Assembly: GCA_014871385.1 (NCBI GenBank)
Contig: CM026423.1
Span: forward strand, 11,029,952-11,093,951
Direction: 5' to 3'
Source: Ceratodon purpureus
Taxonomy: Eukaryota; Streptophyta; Bryopsida; Pseudoditrichales; Ditrichaceae
Length of the DNA: 64,000 nucleotides
Shown: positions 1-9,699 of the stretch, piece after piece
Layout: the number at the start of each line of letters is the position of its first letter
Position numbering within the stretch: the stretch's first letter is position 1
Position numbers and translations under genes: made by a program
Notes under the pieces: generated by a model
Database searches by the model: none
What the model was told of the DNA's origin: nothing
What the model saw: the letters and a program-made list of their open reading frames with translations, nothing else

Positions 1-3000
1 CCCGGTTTCAGAGCTCAAGATCTGGCCAGCGGGTAGGGGAACCTTGGAGGGCTTAGAGTCAGCTGGAAGAAAATCGCGGAGAATTGACAAGGTATACTGA
101 GTTTGGTGGAGTAGGATGCCGTGTGGTAAATATTCGAAGATGACCCCGAGGTACTTCTGTATCTTGCCCAGGTCAGTCATGTCGAACGTGGCTGTGAGGT
201 ATGACTTAATCCAGTTTATCAGTTTGAGCGAACTACCTGTGATAAAAAGGTCGTCTACGTAGAGCATCACTAACAAAATCTGATCGTCTTGATGCAGGTA
301 GTACAGGTTGGGGTCGTATGAGCTGCGTATGAGATTCACCTGGCGGAGGGAGGAGTCAATTTTCTCGTACCAGGCACGGGGAGATTGCTTTAGTCCGTAG
401 AGGGACTTTAGCAGGTGACAGACCTTGTGCTCGTGCCCAGGAGTTACAAAACCGGGAGGCTGGGACATGTAGACGTCCTCTTTGAGGACGCCATGGAGGA
501 AAGCGGTGCGGACGTCCATATGATGGACGTCCCACTGATTCGCTGCTGCAAGTGCGACCGTGGCACGGATGGTCACCCATTTGATGACAGGTGCGAAGGT
601 TTCCTGGTAATCTAAACCAGGTTTTTGCTGAAAACCCCGGGCTACCAGTCGTGCCTTGCGAATGGGCGGGAATCCTGGGGGGCCAGGCTTGGTTTTGTAA
701 ACCCATTTAGAGCTGATAGGTTTGATGCCTACGGGTAAGGTTTCCAATGTCCAGGTCTTGTTTTTGTGAATACTCTGCATTTCCTGTTGCATAGCTGCGG
801 TCCAATTGGGGTCTTGGATGGCTTGTTGGAACGTGGGTTCTAAGTCATCATCTGGCTCTGTCTTGGTCGCAGGATGAGGTGAATTGAGGACGGGATAGCA
901 GTCGGGCGAGTCCTGGGACAGATAAACGAAATAGTCTCCCAGCTTAATGCTGGGAGCTCGCGAGCGGGAGCTTCTGCGGAGGCCTGGTGGACTGGTCGTT
1001 AGTGTTTCTAACTGCGGCGGGTTGGATGGTTCAGGTGCGGAGGATAAAGGAAGAGCAGGAGAAGATGGAGGCGATACAGCAGGATAGTTGGCAACAGGTA
1101 AGTCGGGTTGGTTGTTATCAGTGTCTGTGTCTGTTGTAGGTAGAGTAGGTTGAGTCTGGAGCTGTAGCGGGGAAAGGTCAATTGATTCTAACAGAGAAGT
1201 TGGTTTTGTAGGAGGAGGATCGAGAACAAAGAGAGACTCCTCGAACGTCACATCACGACTGAGAAGAACTTTCCGAGACAACGGGTCATAACAACGGTAA
1301 GCCTTTGCGGACTCATCGTATCCTACCAGTAGCGTAGCAACAGCTTTAGAATCCAGTTTGTTGCGTTTTTCCTTGGGAATATGACAAAAGGCAAGACATC
1401 CAATAACACGGAAGTGAGAAATATCTGGTTTCTGACCTGTGAATGTTTCTTCAGGTGTCTTGCGGTTGAGAGCGCGACATGGCAGGCGGTTCTGGATGTG
1501 ATTTACTGCACGCGCGACCTCGTCCCGCAGAAAGCGTGGGATGCGGGTACCTGAAGCAACACTCCTTATACCCTCAAGAAGGTAACGATTTCTTCTCTCA
1601 GCTACCCCGTTTTGTTGTGGGGAATAGCCTGCGGTAAATTGATGATGGATGCCGTGTGAACTGCAGAACTGCTCGAAGTCAGAGGAGATGTATTCGCCCC
1701 CGCGATCAGAGCGAAGGCTCTGTATTTTTCTGGTAGGTGTCTCTACCAGATTTTTGAAGTGGATAAAGTAGCTGAGGGTTTGGGACTTAGCTTGTAGAAA
1801 ATAAATCCATGATTTTCTGGAAAAATCATCAATGAATGTTAAGATGTACCGACAATTCTTGAGGGTGGGTGTTGATAGAGGGCCACAGAGGTCGCTATGC
1901 ACGAGCTGGAGTGGAGCAGCGGAGAATGAGGTGCGTGATTTGGGAAAGGGCTGCCGGTGCGATTTCCCAAATATGCAGCTAGTGCAAGGGCGTTTGAGGT
2001 ACGGTAATCTTGGTATACCATTGACAAGGCCCTGGTTAGATAAGTGATAAAGACTTTGTCGATTAACATGGGCCAGCCGTTGATGCCAGAGGTCGATAGT
2101 TTCGACAGAAACTTTGGGTTGGATGCTAACAGTAAGCATTGTGGGTTGTGGCAGGACCGGTTTGGCAGAGAGGCGATACAGTTTTGTGCGAGAGTCACGG
2201 TAAGCCTCAAGGAACACCCTGTTTGGATTCTTAGTGTCATAGATGAGACACTGGTTTGAGTTAAACACAATCGTGTGCCCTAGATCAGCGAATCTTCCCA
2301 CAGATAAGAGATTTGTTTTTACGCCAGGAACATAGAGAACGTCTTTCACAATCTTTACTTCATGAGTGGAAAAATCAATGTTTCCTTTGTGTGATACAGG
2401 AAGGACTTGACCTGCGGCTGTCCGAATGCTGGTAATTGAGGAATGAGACTTATCCGTAAGCATGTTGGAATTGCCGGTAACGTGGGAGCTCGCTCCTGAG
2501 TCAAGGAACCAGGGCTCCTCATCGGCCGTGAACGCCGACATGCAAGCATTTAAGGCTGCTTGCGTGTCCTCGCAGTCGGAGTCGTCACTAGGTAAGGCAT
2601 CAATCGAGACATAGGATGTAGAGTGACTTGAGGATGTCGAGTTGTTGGTTTTGAACTTCGAGAGTTGAATCTGTAGGTCGCGGATCTGCCGTTCGAGCTT
2701 AGTGGCCTCACAGTCTGCTTCGGTATGTGTGGTGCTTCCACAGCGTTTGCAGGTACGGTGAAACTGAAAGCTGCGGCCACGCCCTCGTCCTCTTCGACCA
2801 GAACGTCCGCCGCGGGAGGAAGGGTGTCGATACTGCCCGTCAGAGTGCTGCGTGTACAGTACGTCGTCGGACTCTCTTCTCTCAACGATGCGGCTGCTTT
2901 CTTCGTGGAGCAGTGACCCCTGAAGTTCGGCGAAGGTGGGGCTGCGTTCTCGACCCTGCTGGATAGCCTTGAACGTGCTCCAACTCCTCGGTAAGCTGGA

Positions 3001-3549
3001 TAAGACTTGGTCTACCAAGTCTTCGTCTGGGATAGATACCCCCAAACTTGCTAGCTGTGTGACTATAGCATTTACATCTTGTAAATGCGAGTCTAAGGTT
3101 TTCCCTTCTAGCATGCGTAATGAATACAGTCGCTCTTTCAGTGCTAAACGACGTGATGGTGACTGGACATCATACATAGTGCGTAGCTTGTTCCAGATCT
3201 CTAACGGGTCTGTTAAATGCAAAATGTGGAGAATGATATGATACTTAACTGTGGAGATGATAATTCTGCAGGCCTTGATCTTGCGTTCTGCTTCATCGGA
3301 AGGAGGAGATGCAGGTGTGTTGGCAGCTGGTGCAGCTGGTGTGGATGAAGTCACTCCAGTGTTGGAGGTGTTGGTTGCTGCAGAATTCGCGCTAGAGCTG
3401 CTTGCTGAATGGGCGCTCACAGGTACCTCGATATAGCGCCATAAACTTTCCTGCATCAATATCATCTTAGTACGGTAGCTCCATAGAAGGTAGTTACCCT
3501 GTCCCTCTAGCTTCGTAGAGTCTGACATATCTCTGAGAGAAGAATCCAT
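1..3549 (-). CDS. copia gag-pol polyprotein, N-terminal part
   Basis: The frame opens at ATG 3549, with an in-frame second ATG at 3528, and runs off the window. In order it shows a UBN2-type gag (start MSDSTKLEGQGNYLLW), a CX2CX4HX4C zinc knuckle near 2710-2751 (CKRCGSTTHTEADC), the aspartic protease motif DSGAS near 2490-2502, the GAG-pre-integrase motif LWHQRLAH near 2085, an integrase core between about 1950 and 1500, and reverse transcriptase with YVDD near 250-261. This order, with integrase before RT, is diagnostic of Ty1/copia. It supplies particle proteins and enzymes for the element's own copying. Fossil status: looks whole in the visible part. Confidence 0.9.
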   Translation of the reverse strand, partial: MDSSLRDMSDSTKLEGQGNYLLWSYRTKMILMQESLWRYIEVPVSAHSASSSSANSAATNTSNTGVTSSTPAAPAANTPASPPSDEAERKIKACRIIISTVKYHIILHILHLTDPLEIWNKLRTMYDVQSPSRRLALKERLYSLRMLEGKTLDSHLQDVNAIVTQLASLGVSIPDEDLVDQVLSSLPRSWSTFKAIQQGRERSPTFAELQGSLLHEESSRIVERRESDDVLYTQHSDGQYRHPSSRGGRSGRRGRGRGRSFQFHRTCKRCGSTTHTEADCEATKLERQIRDLQIQLSKFKTNNSTSSSHSTSYVSIDALPSDDSDCEDTQAALNACMSAFTADEEPWFLDSGASSHVTGNSNMLTDKSHSSITSIRTAAGQVLPVSHKGNIDFSTHEVKIVKDVLYVPGVKTNLLSVGRFADLGHTIVFNSNQCLIYDTKNPNRVFLEAYRDSRTKLYRLSAKPVLPQPTMLTVSIQPKVSVETIDLWHQRLAHVNRQSLYHLSNQGLVNGIPRLPYLKRPCTSCIFGKSHRQPFPKSRTSFSAAPLQLVHSDLCGPLSTPTLKNCRYILTFIDDFSRKSWIYFLQAKSQTLSYFIHFKNLVETPTRKIQSLRSDRGGEYISSDFEQFCSSHGIHHQFTAGYSPQQNGVAERRNRYLLEGIRSVASGTRIPRFLRDEVARAVNHIQNRLPCRALNRKTPEETFTGQKPDISHFRVIGCLAFCHIPKEKRNKLDSKAVATLLVGYDESAKAYRCYDPLSRKVLLSRDVTFEESLFVLDPPPTKPTSLLESIDLSPLQLQTQPTLPTTDTDTDNNQPDLPVANYPAVSPPSSPALPLSSAPEPSNPPQLETLTTSPPGLRRSSRSRAPSIKLGDYFVYLSQDSPDCYPVLNSPHPATKTEPDDDLEPTFQQAIQDPNWTAAMQQEMQSIHKNKTWTLETLPVGIKPISSKWVYKTKPGPPGFPPIRKARLVARGFQQKPGLDYQETFAPVIKWVTIRATVALAAANQWDVHHMDVRTAFLHGVLKEDVYMSQPPGFVTPGHEHKVCHLLKSLYGLKQSPRAWYEKIDSSLRQVNLIRSSYDPNLYYLHQDDQILLVMLYVDDLFITGSSLKLINWIKSYLTATFDMTDLGKIQKYLGVIFEYLPHGILLHQTQYTLSILRDFLPADSKPSKVPLPAGQILSSETG

Positions 3550-3613
3550 TCTCGAGAGTTTGGAAGAGAGTCTAACTTTCGAATCTGTTTTCAACAGGTT
3601 CGCTCTGATACCA

Positions 3614-3754
3614 TGTTGTCACAGAGAAAGTGGCTCTGAAGAGAGCTTGAGATTAAGAAGCAAGAGGTTATATACATGGTGTAGCCGGCGACTACATTAG
3701 GGTTAGAATAGGTTTACTAAATAAAGCTGACCTAATTATCCTAATACTTTAACA
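3614..3754 (-). repeat. copia 5' LTR (141 bp)
   Basis: On the plus strand the repeat starts TGTTGTCAC and ends TTTAACA, giving the short inverted ends TGTT/AACA. It abuts the primer-binding site. A TATA-like stretch (minus strand TGTATATAACC, around 3668-3678) would be the element promoter. The flanking five bases TTAAG (3755-3759) would be the target duplication, but its partner is outside the window. Confidence 0.8.
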
Positions 3755-3857
3755 TTAAGATATCTTTCGAATTGCTCAACTCACCGCAAAAGCAATCTCA
3801 ATCTTCAACCAAAAAGGATATGAATTTAAATAACTTATAAGACTAATCAGAACTTAC

Positions 3858-6800
3858 TCGACTGTCCGTATCCAGCGGAACAAGATACGAGAAGAAGTCG
3901 TGCAACAAAGGGGAGAAGAACTCTGAAAATACTAGAGGACACCACATCTTTAAGTACTCGTCTGCAGATAACCGTTTTTCCGGGAGGATGTTGATCATGT
4001 CCAGAATCATATCACGAACACCTGCATCTGGGATCTGCCCAAGCAGTCAAGATCGTTATACACATACGATTGCTTACTCTCTTCAAAACTATGAAACATG
4101 TACAAAAGCGAAATGCTCAACAAATGTTCGACTGACATGAAGCAATCCGAAACATCTAACACAAACAAGGACTTCCAAGATATATACAGGATACAGTCAC
4201 ACAATATGACAACTGTAGAGCAGATATCAACCAAGAGAAGTGCCTCCAAAATGCACACAGAATTCATCCTTGTAACCATCTGTATGCACACTTTCACGAA
4301 TTGGCCAAGACAAGTTGCCTTGGGATAAAAATGCCTTCAGGCGTGAGGCTCACCTTCTCAAGAGATGGGCGAGGATCAAATTTCCCCTAGCGATACGCTA
4401 GCAGCTGGGACAAATCAAACAAAGCCTTCCCTTCCAAGAACATCTCGCCTATCACACACCTGATATCCCACAAACGTACCACATCATGCACTTATAACCC
4501 CTACCTAAGAAAACACTCATACATCACGTAGTTATCAACCACTGTCCATTGAAATGGTTAACATCAAACAGCAAAACAAATGTCAATGAAGATGACGGCA
4601 CCAAACGAATAACTTACCCAGCAGAGAATATATCCATCGCGGGCGTCAAGGCAGCATCTGAAGTGGCAACTGTATCAACATTTGGCTCATGGAAACGCTG
4701 CATCCATAACAAGAGTTACAAGTCTTTTGTCATTTTGAAATATAAAACGGATATTGTATCCAGTCATATTACAACATATTGGTATTGTCGAAAAATCACT
4801 TATACCCATGTCGTACATGAGACAAAGCAAAAAGTACAATAAGGTAAATGAATCTACCTCGGGTGCCAGATAGCAGCGTCGCCGACCTCCTGTGTCTAAA
4901 AAGAAGGAAAAATCGGCAGGATTGTCCGCAGGTAGTAAGGTTGGCTTTAACGACCCGTAATAGTCTGCTAGATATGCCCAGTTCCATGACGTCACCAAGA
5001 CATTCTCGCATTTTATGTCCCCTGCAACAGCCATTAAGGTATTAATCCACAGAAACTTTCACAGCCAAGAAAACAAGAGCTGACACAGTGTACACTTCTA
5101 CAAACAAGCAATGCGTACTATTTCCAGCCAGCGCCATGTTGACCTAATGGTATTAGCCTATTAAGAGGAACATCAACACTAAATACAACGTGCAAGGAAC
5201 GAATCTGTTATGTCAACACAAACAAGAGCACGGAGAGGAGAATCACACAAGAGTTCAATTATCCACCCAGGTTGCCTTGTTCAGCACAACCGCTACATAC
5301 ATAGTAAGTTGAGGACTAATACCATGACAAACTCCACGCTCATGACTTTGCTTCAAAGCATGCAGCAGCTGCAAAAGCCAGAGCATTTGTGAGATTACAA
5401 CCATCAATCAAGGGCAGCTGACTAAAGATGGGGTCCTAAAATTCAGCAAGGGAGGGCATCAATAAAACACAGTGCACATTATTAAAACAGTTTTAGGGTT
5501 TAAGGATCACGAAAGAAAAAACACCACCCACTAATTAAAATTCTGCAAAGTACCTAGAAGGCGAGCCACTTCTTTTCGATAAGGCTCAGTTCGGTCATAA
5601 CCTGCATTCAGAAACGAAAGTTTCAGCAACTGACAGCGTTTGGAATTTGGGATGCACTGTAATTTGATGTTTGAGATGCAAGAGAGATTGTACTCACTGA
5701 CCTGCTCCGAAGCGCTCTTCCGGTTAAACTGTGATGCAGGCCGTTTGGAAGTGTACAAACTCCAGAATCCTCTCTCTACTCTCGGCCGCTGCAATTCTGT
5801 CACCTTGGGATTTTCCACTGGTACTCTGATCGGTGTCATTTGGGTTTGCGCATCGACCAGCCAGTCGATCTTCCTCCCAGCGCCACGCCATGCGACTACG
5901 ATGTCCCGTCTTCCCAGTCTCTCGATCTCTTGCATGTCAGTAGCAACAGCGACATATCCCATCCAGTTCGAGTCGGTGTCCCAGCTCTTGGAGGAGAGAG
6001 ACGGTTGCAGCACACCTGGGAGAGGATTTTCGCTTGTTGCGTACAGGTACCTCGTGACCTCGTACCCACAGTCTTGCTTGTGCAGTTTCTGGAAGAGCTT
6101 CTGTTTCGAGAATCTTGCACTTCCAGCGTACTTGGATCGGGTGTTGCACTCGAAATTGTCATGTGCTATTTGGGCGAAATCGCCATAGCGGAGGATCTCT
6201 CTCCTGAGGTCAAGGTCGAGAGGATCCATGAGGCCGTGCCAATTGGTAGCCCCTTGAATCTCTCTCCATTTCATTGACAGATTAGGCGGCTCTGATGGCT
6301 CCAACTGACCTGATCGATCAAGAGGAGTGGCGCTAGGAATGTTGCTATCGCCGAAGCTGCTACCGAATTTAGAGCTGTCGCCGAATTTGGAGCGGCTGAA
6401 CAAATTCAAGCTTATGAAATGGAGGCTGTTGCTTTTGCTCGTGGGGGACGCAGCTGTACAGAAACGGACGAGTGCTGATCCGATCGTGCAAATTAGAAAA
6501 AAAATATTGTCGCAATAAATAAGCCGCCTTATCTGTCTCGAGCCAGTGCTGTCAGAAAAAAATCAAAAATCCGTGAGAGTGTCCTTCACGGAGCATCATC
6601 CAACAATTCCGGTCCATCAACAAATCAAAACAACACCCCGAAGAGATCCAAAAATTCAAAAAAATCAAAAAAACAGAACAACTATCGAAACCCTAGAGCT
6701 CCGGAATCACAACAACAATCACCATAGCTTCAATTCACACAATCCACGCAAAATCCTCACCTGAAATGGCCAAACATGCGAATGTTCGATATCCCTCAAC

Positions 6801-7166
6801 CGGTCCCGAATATCATGCAACTTCTTCTCATACTCCTGCTCCAAAATTCAACCCCCACACAACACGTCAAAAACCACCCCATCTCAAACCCCCCTAATCA
6901 CCTCCCACAAAATTCTCACCAACACACCAACCTACAAAACCCGAAACAGAACTCAAAATCCCACACACCTTCAAATCCGGCGACTCTCCACGCTTGAAGT
7001 ACACCTTGACAAGCAACAGCCCCTCATCGTGCACGCACTGCACCGACTTCAGAAACCGCCCCCCTCCGAGCGCCTCCTTCAACACCAAATTATACAACGA
7101 CGGCAAGTCGTGCAGGTAATACTCCGACGCCGACACCTGCGTCGTCCGGGCCAACTTGTTCCCCAT
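3858..7166 (-). pseudogene. VPS15: VPS15-like protein kinase gene, kinase-domain exons, disrupted
   Basis: VPS15 (PIK3R4) is the pseudokinase-like regulatory subunit of class III PI3-kinase (VPS34) in endosomal sorting and autophagy. Exons read by eye on the minus strand: 6969-7166 (start MGNKLARTTQVSASEYYLHD), 6761-6835 (ends HSHVWPFQ), 5554-5601 (LSLIEKKWLAF), 5323-5368 (HERGVCHG), 4858-5021 ([15 protein letters not shown] to CYLAPE), 4618-4697 (PAMDIFSAG), 4354-4459 (MFLEGKALFDLSQLLAYR) and 3858-4034 (ends VPLDTDSR). Borders are GT/AG and phases agree. Defects: the exon between WPFQ and the LSLIEKKW exon is absent and its place is taken by a lipase exon; the last codon of 5554-5601 is TAG where the family has Gln; a second TAG follows LLAYR in 4354-4459. 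HEAT and WD40 parts are not in the window; a copia element follows at 3754. Probably a pseudogene or captured fragment. Confidence 0.85.
5702..6409 (-). pseudogene. Phospholipase A1 (class III lipase) first exon, truncated
   Basis: This 236-codon exon starts MNLFSRSKF and contains the N-terminal part of plant PLA1-gamma/DAD1-type lipases, for example MKWREIQGATNWHGLMDPLD, YGDFAQIAHDNF and DIVVAWRGAG. It ends at SASEQ with a GT donor (5700-5701). The family then continues to the catalytic GHSLG serine motif, which is nowhere nearby, so the enzyme would lack its active site. It lies inside the VPS15-like gene on the same strand, exactly where one VPS15 exon is missing. The next exon downstream (5554-5601) is VPS15 sequence in the same phase, so a chimeric transcript is possible. 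Identification is sure at family level. An inserted or captured fragment is the best explanation. Confidence 0.82.
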
Positions 7167-7412
7167 AGCTACCCCCTAATCTCACAGCGTTTGGGGATCG
7201 CTGCAGACTACTCTAGACTGTCACAAACTCCACAGTGCTCTGAGGCCATAGCTCACCGCATCACCATTCCAGCTACCGGATCTACCCTGCAAAGGGGAAC
7301 ATCAGATGTTATTAATTTTATTTTTTAAAAACAAATCATCTAAGACATCTTTTAAGAAATCAAAACAGCATACCAACTGTCATTTAAAAGTGCTGGAACT
7401 TACCTAGAGCTT

Positions 7413-8498
7413 TTACATCCAAGTCTCCAAGTCTTCGTTCTGGCTTCCGAAATTTAATTCCACTAGTCGCTTCTCAGACGCCTTCAACACCAACTTTTTG
7501 ATTGCCAAAGCAACACCGACTTGCCCATATCTTGTATTCCTTCTTGTCGAATGTGCTATGTCATTAGTCTTAAAAATTGTAATGGTCCCATGTTGAGGTA
7601 TAAAAGATATACCATAATCACACAAACCAAACAATGTCCTCTGACATGTTTCATTTGCGTGATTATCATCAAACCACATGATTGTCCCAAAACCATAATC
7701 TGATGCGTCAATATGCTTGCAAGCCCAATAGTTCAATGTGGCCCCCATAGTTGTAAATGGAGAGGTCCCCAATCTTGCCAAGCTGGTTCCTACATCTATA
7801 GGAACTAATTTTTCGAAATTGGCTGTCCATGATGGCAACTTCTCCACCATCTCTGCATAAACCAATGATGCAAAACAACTAGAAATTCTATCTAGTTCCT
7901 CAGCAGTAGCAGGTTTCAATCCCTCTACAGTTTCTACTCCACAAAGTCTGTTGGTGTGCCTATAACGGTCAAATACACCATTGCAAATCCGAGCCCCCTG
8001 CATGAACATCAACCCTCCTTTTTTCTTTTTTGATCTAGCTACTACCCCGGAATGCCTAGTTATATTGAAGAGTGTGTCAAAATGCTTGTCACTAACTCTT
8101 TCATCGAAAAAATCCAAAATGACTAATCCTACAAGGTCTCCATTTTCAACAAGGATACTATTGCACTTAAGCTCTTCATACTGATTAACTAACAACGTTT
8201 TTTTAACACGTTGCACATGTACAACATGTTTAACAGAGAGAGGTATGGATACACCACGCGAGCGAAAAGCATCAATTAGATCTTCATCAGAAGATCTGGA
8301 GGTGACAGTTTCAAATGCTAATCGTCTCACCTCATTAATAGGTACCTTGTGCTGTAGCGAATATCGCAGCACACCTTTGCTGTGGTTGTTAGATCCTATA
8401 TGCTCCGCCCACTGAATTGAACATTTGATGCATTTCCTACAGGGAATGCAATCAAAATGTTTCTTCAAAGTGGGTAAGCCCTTCTTAGCCCTCGTCAT
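7413..8498 (-). CDS. Putative TET/JBP-like 2-oxoglutarate/Fe(II) dioxygenase with zinc finger
   Basis: Uninterrupted 361-codon ORF starting at ATG 8498 (MTRAKKGLPTLKKHFDC). The frame stays open a few codons upstream, where a possible splice acceptor ends at 8500. Residues about 15-45 have a Cys-rich segment (CIPCRKCIKC) followed by W..H..SNNHSKG, like a U1/BED-type C2H2 zinc finger. The C-terminal 120 residues resemble a double-stranded beta-helix dioxygenase: TLNYWACKHIDASDYG supplies an HxD iron pair, FIPQHGTITIF a central strand, and NDIAHST a distal His, followed seven residues later by Arg in RYGQVGVALAI, a possible 2-oxoglutarate ligand. This layout recalls TET/JBP enzymes that oxidise methylated bases in DNA. 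The family call is pattern-based and tentative; another 2OG oxygenase family is the alternative. A good GT donor (GTAAGT) follows just after the stop. It lies 247 bp upstream of the VPS15-like start on the same strand. It looks intact, unlike its neighbours. Confidence 0.5.
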   Translation of the reverse strand: MTRAKKGLPTLKKHFDCIPCRKCIKCSIQWAEHIGSNNHSKGVLRYSLQHKVPINEVRRLAFETVTSRSSDEDLIDAFRSRGVSIPLSVKHVVHVQRVKKTLLVNQYEELKCNSILVENGDLVGLVILDFFDERVSDKHFDTLFNITRHSGVVARSKKKKGGLMFMQGARICNGVFDRYRHTNRLCGVETVEGLKPATAEELDRISSCFASLVYAEMVEKLPSWTANFEKLVPIDVGTSLARLGTSPFTTMGATLNYWACKHIDASDYGFGTIMWFDDNHANETCQRTLFGLCDYGISFIPQHGTITIFKTNDIAHSTRRNTRYGQVGVALAIKKLVLKASEKRLVELNFGSQNEDLETWM

Positions 8499-8602
8499 CC
8501 TGCTCACAACAAACAATAATATAATGAATTATACATTCCTTTAATTTTTTATTTTCATGGTACTATGGTATTAATTATAATTAGTATATGTAGATATAAA
8601 AG

Positions 8603-8772
8603 ACACTAGGTGGCAAAACTAGAAGAGTGAATACATAAAGAGACTGAACAGAGGAAGAACTTCCAGCATAAAAGCGTCCCATCAGGGACCATGTGGTCAA
8701 CCTGTGTCCCGCCTGCCTTGGTTCTAACAAAGAAGAGAAAAAGGGATTTTACAAGGAATTGCCACCTAGTGT
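8603..8772. mobile_element. 170-bp MITE-like element with 14-bp perfect terminal inverted repeats
   Basis: The ends are ACACTAGGTGGCAA at 8603-8616 and its exact reverse complement at 8759-8772. If the outer base is dropped the ends read CACTA...TAGTG, suggesting a CACTA-derived miniature element. I see no clear target-site duplication and no coding capacity. Confidence 0.5.
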
Positions 8773-9235
8773 TTTTTCTATAATTGTAAGCATTACAATT
8801 AAACATGTACAAGGATGAAATAAGCACAATTTTCACCAATCCATTAATGTTATAATTTTCAACAATTCACATGCAAGCTTGTTCCTGCGCTGCTGAAACG
8901 CTACTCCATAAATTAGAGATCCCCGAAAACAGTTGCCCAGTTCTCCAAGCTGGCAGCTAAGAATTAAAAAAATGCTTGAGAACAAAAGGACCATATCCCT
9001 GCTGCACACACCTTCTACGCTTAACACCAAACCCACCAAACCTGCGTAGCCACAACACACGTGGAACAACACCGAGCAGTAACCCAGAGAATGCCACCAC
9101 CCACAGCAAGCACCCAAACGCAGCTCCGTGAGTCCCTGCAACCTCACTCTCGAAAATGGAGAAAACTATGACAGGTGCTGAATAAACGATGAGAGCTCCA
9201 CCTGCAAAAAAGGAAGGGAAATTCAGCTCTAAAAT
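8773..9235. other. No gene recognised
   Basis: Between the small inverted-repeat element and the UPF1 fragment. A minus-strand open frame around 8957-9235 encodes hydrophobic residues but matches no family I know. It runs on from the UPF1 exon at 9236-9312 without resembling UPF1, so I treat it as chance or intron sequence. Confidence 0.3.
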
Positions 9236-9699
9236 ATGCAATTCTGAAGAGTCCCTTCGTAGAAACTGTTAGATGGGAACTCAGACAAACTTGGATGCAT
9301 CCGGTATTGAACCTGGATAAAAAGAATTTCGAATCAATTTTATAAATAACAGCTTGCCAAAGAACAAAGACCTATTATGTCCATTTCTGTAACAGCTAAC
9401 AATCACGGACATACATAACGCAAATTAAATGTGTGGTTGTAACAGCTAACAATCACGGACATACATAACGCAAATTAAATGTGTGGTATCAGATCTCTGT
9501 CCAAAAGTCTGAACTGGATTGAGGCTAAGACACGTCAAGATACTACAAGATTATTCTTGCAACATTAAGAGATACTCAGAAATCCAAGGCACAGAAACAT
9601 GATTACCTGAAGACGAATAGGCTTCACTCCAAGCAGAACAAGGCGCTCACACAGAGATTGAGCAAGCCCGGCACGGGCAGCTTTCTTGCACATGATAAC
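9236..9699 (-). pseudogene. UPF1: UPF1 RNA helicase fragment (two partial exons)
   Basis: UPF1 is the core SF1 helicase of nonsense-mediated mRNA decay. The upstream piece (9607-9699) encodes [16 protein letters not shown] then [15 protein letters not shown] and ends in a GT donor. The downstream piece (9312 leftwards, after an AG acceptor) encodes [20 protein letters not shown] and TLQN. Joined at this intron the two follow the highly conserved UPF1 order around helicase motif IV. Both outer edges lack the expected continuation, so only about 55 of over 1,100 residues are present. Same strand as the VPS15, lipase and dioxygenase pieces. It is a fragment, not a gene. Confidence 0.8.
9388..9487. 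repeat. Perfect 50-bp tandem duplication
   Basis: Two identical adjacent 50-bp units (9388-9437 and 9438-9487), each starting TGTAACAGCTAACAATCACG. They lie in the intron between the two UPF1-like pieces. Perfect identity implies a recent duplication or an assembly artefact. Confidence 0.9.

Larger units (their letters stand above)
1..3754 (-). mobile_element. Ty1/copia LTR retrotransposon, 5' part, cut by the window start
   Basis: Minus-strand copia element. The LTR at 3614-3754 is followed inward by a primer-binding site (3602-3613, reverse complement TGGTATCAGAGC), the site complementary to initiator Met tRNA that copia elements use. Then comes a polyprotein frame with the copia order gag, zinc knuckle, protease, GAG-pre-integrase, integrase, reverse transcriptase. 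The rest of RT, RNase H and the 3' LTR lie outside the window. Zinc knuckle, protease and RT motifs sit in one common frame, so the visible part looks whole, although I did not read every codon. Without the second LTR it cannot be dated. It sits just downstream of the last visible VPS15-like exon, apparently in an intron of that fragment. Confidence 0.93.

Noticed and set aside
8957-9241. Hydrophobic minus-strand frame that looks like a membrane protein
   Set aside because: It is continuous with a UPF1 exon edge but not UPF1-like. Hydrophobicity follows from T/G-rich composition, with no family match.
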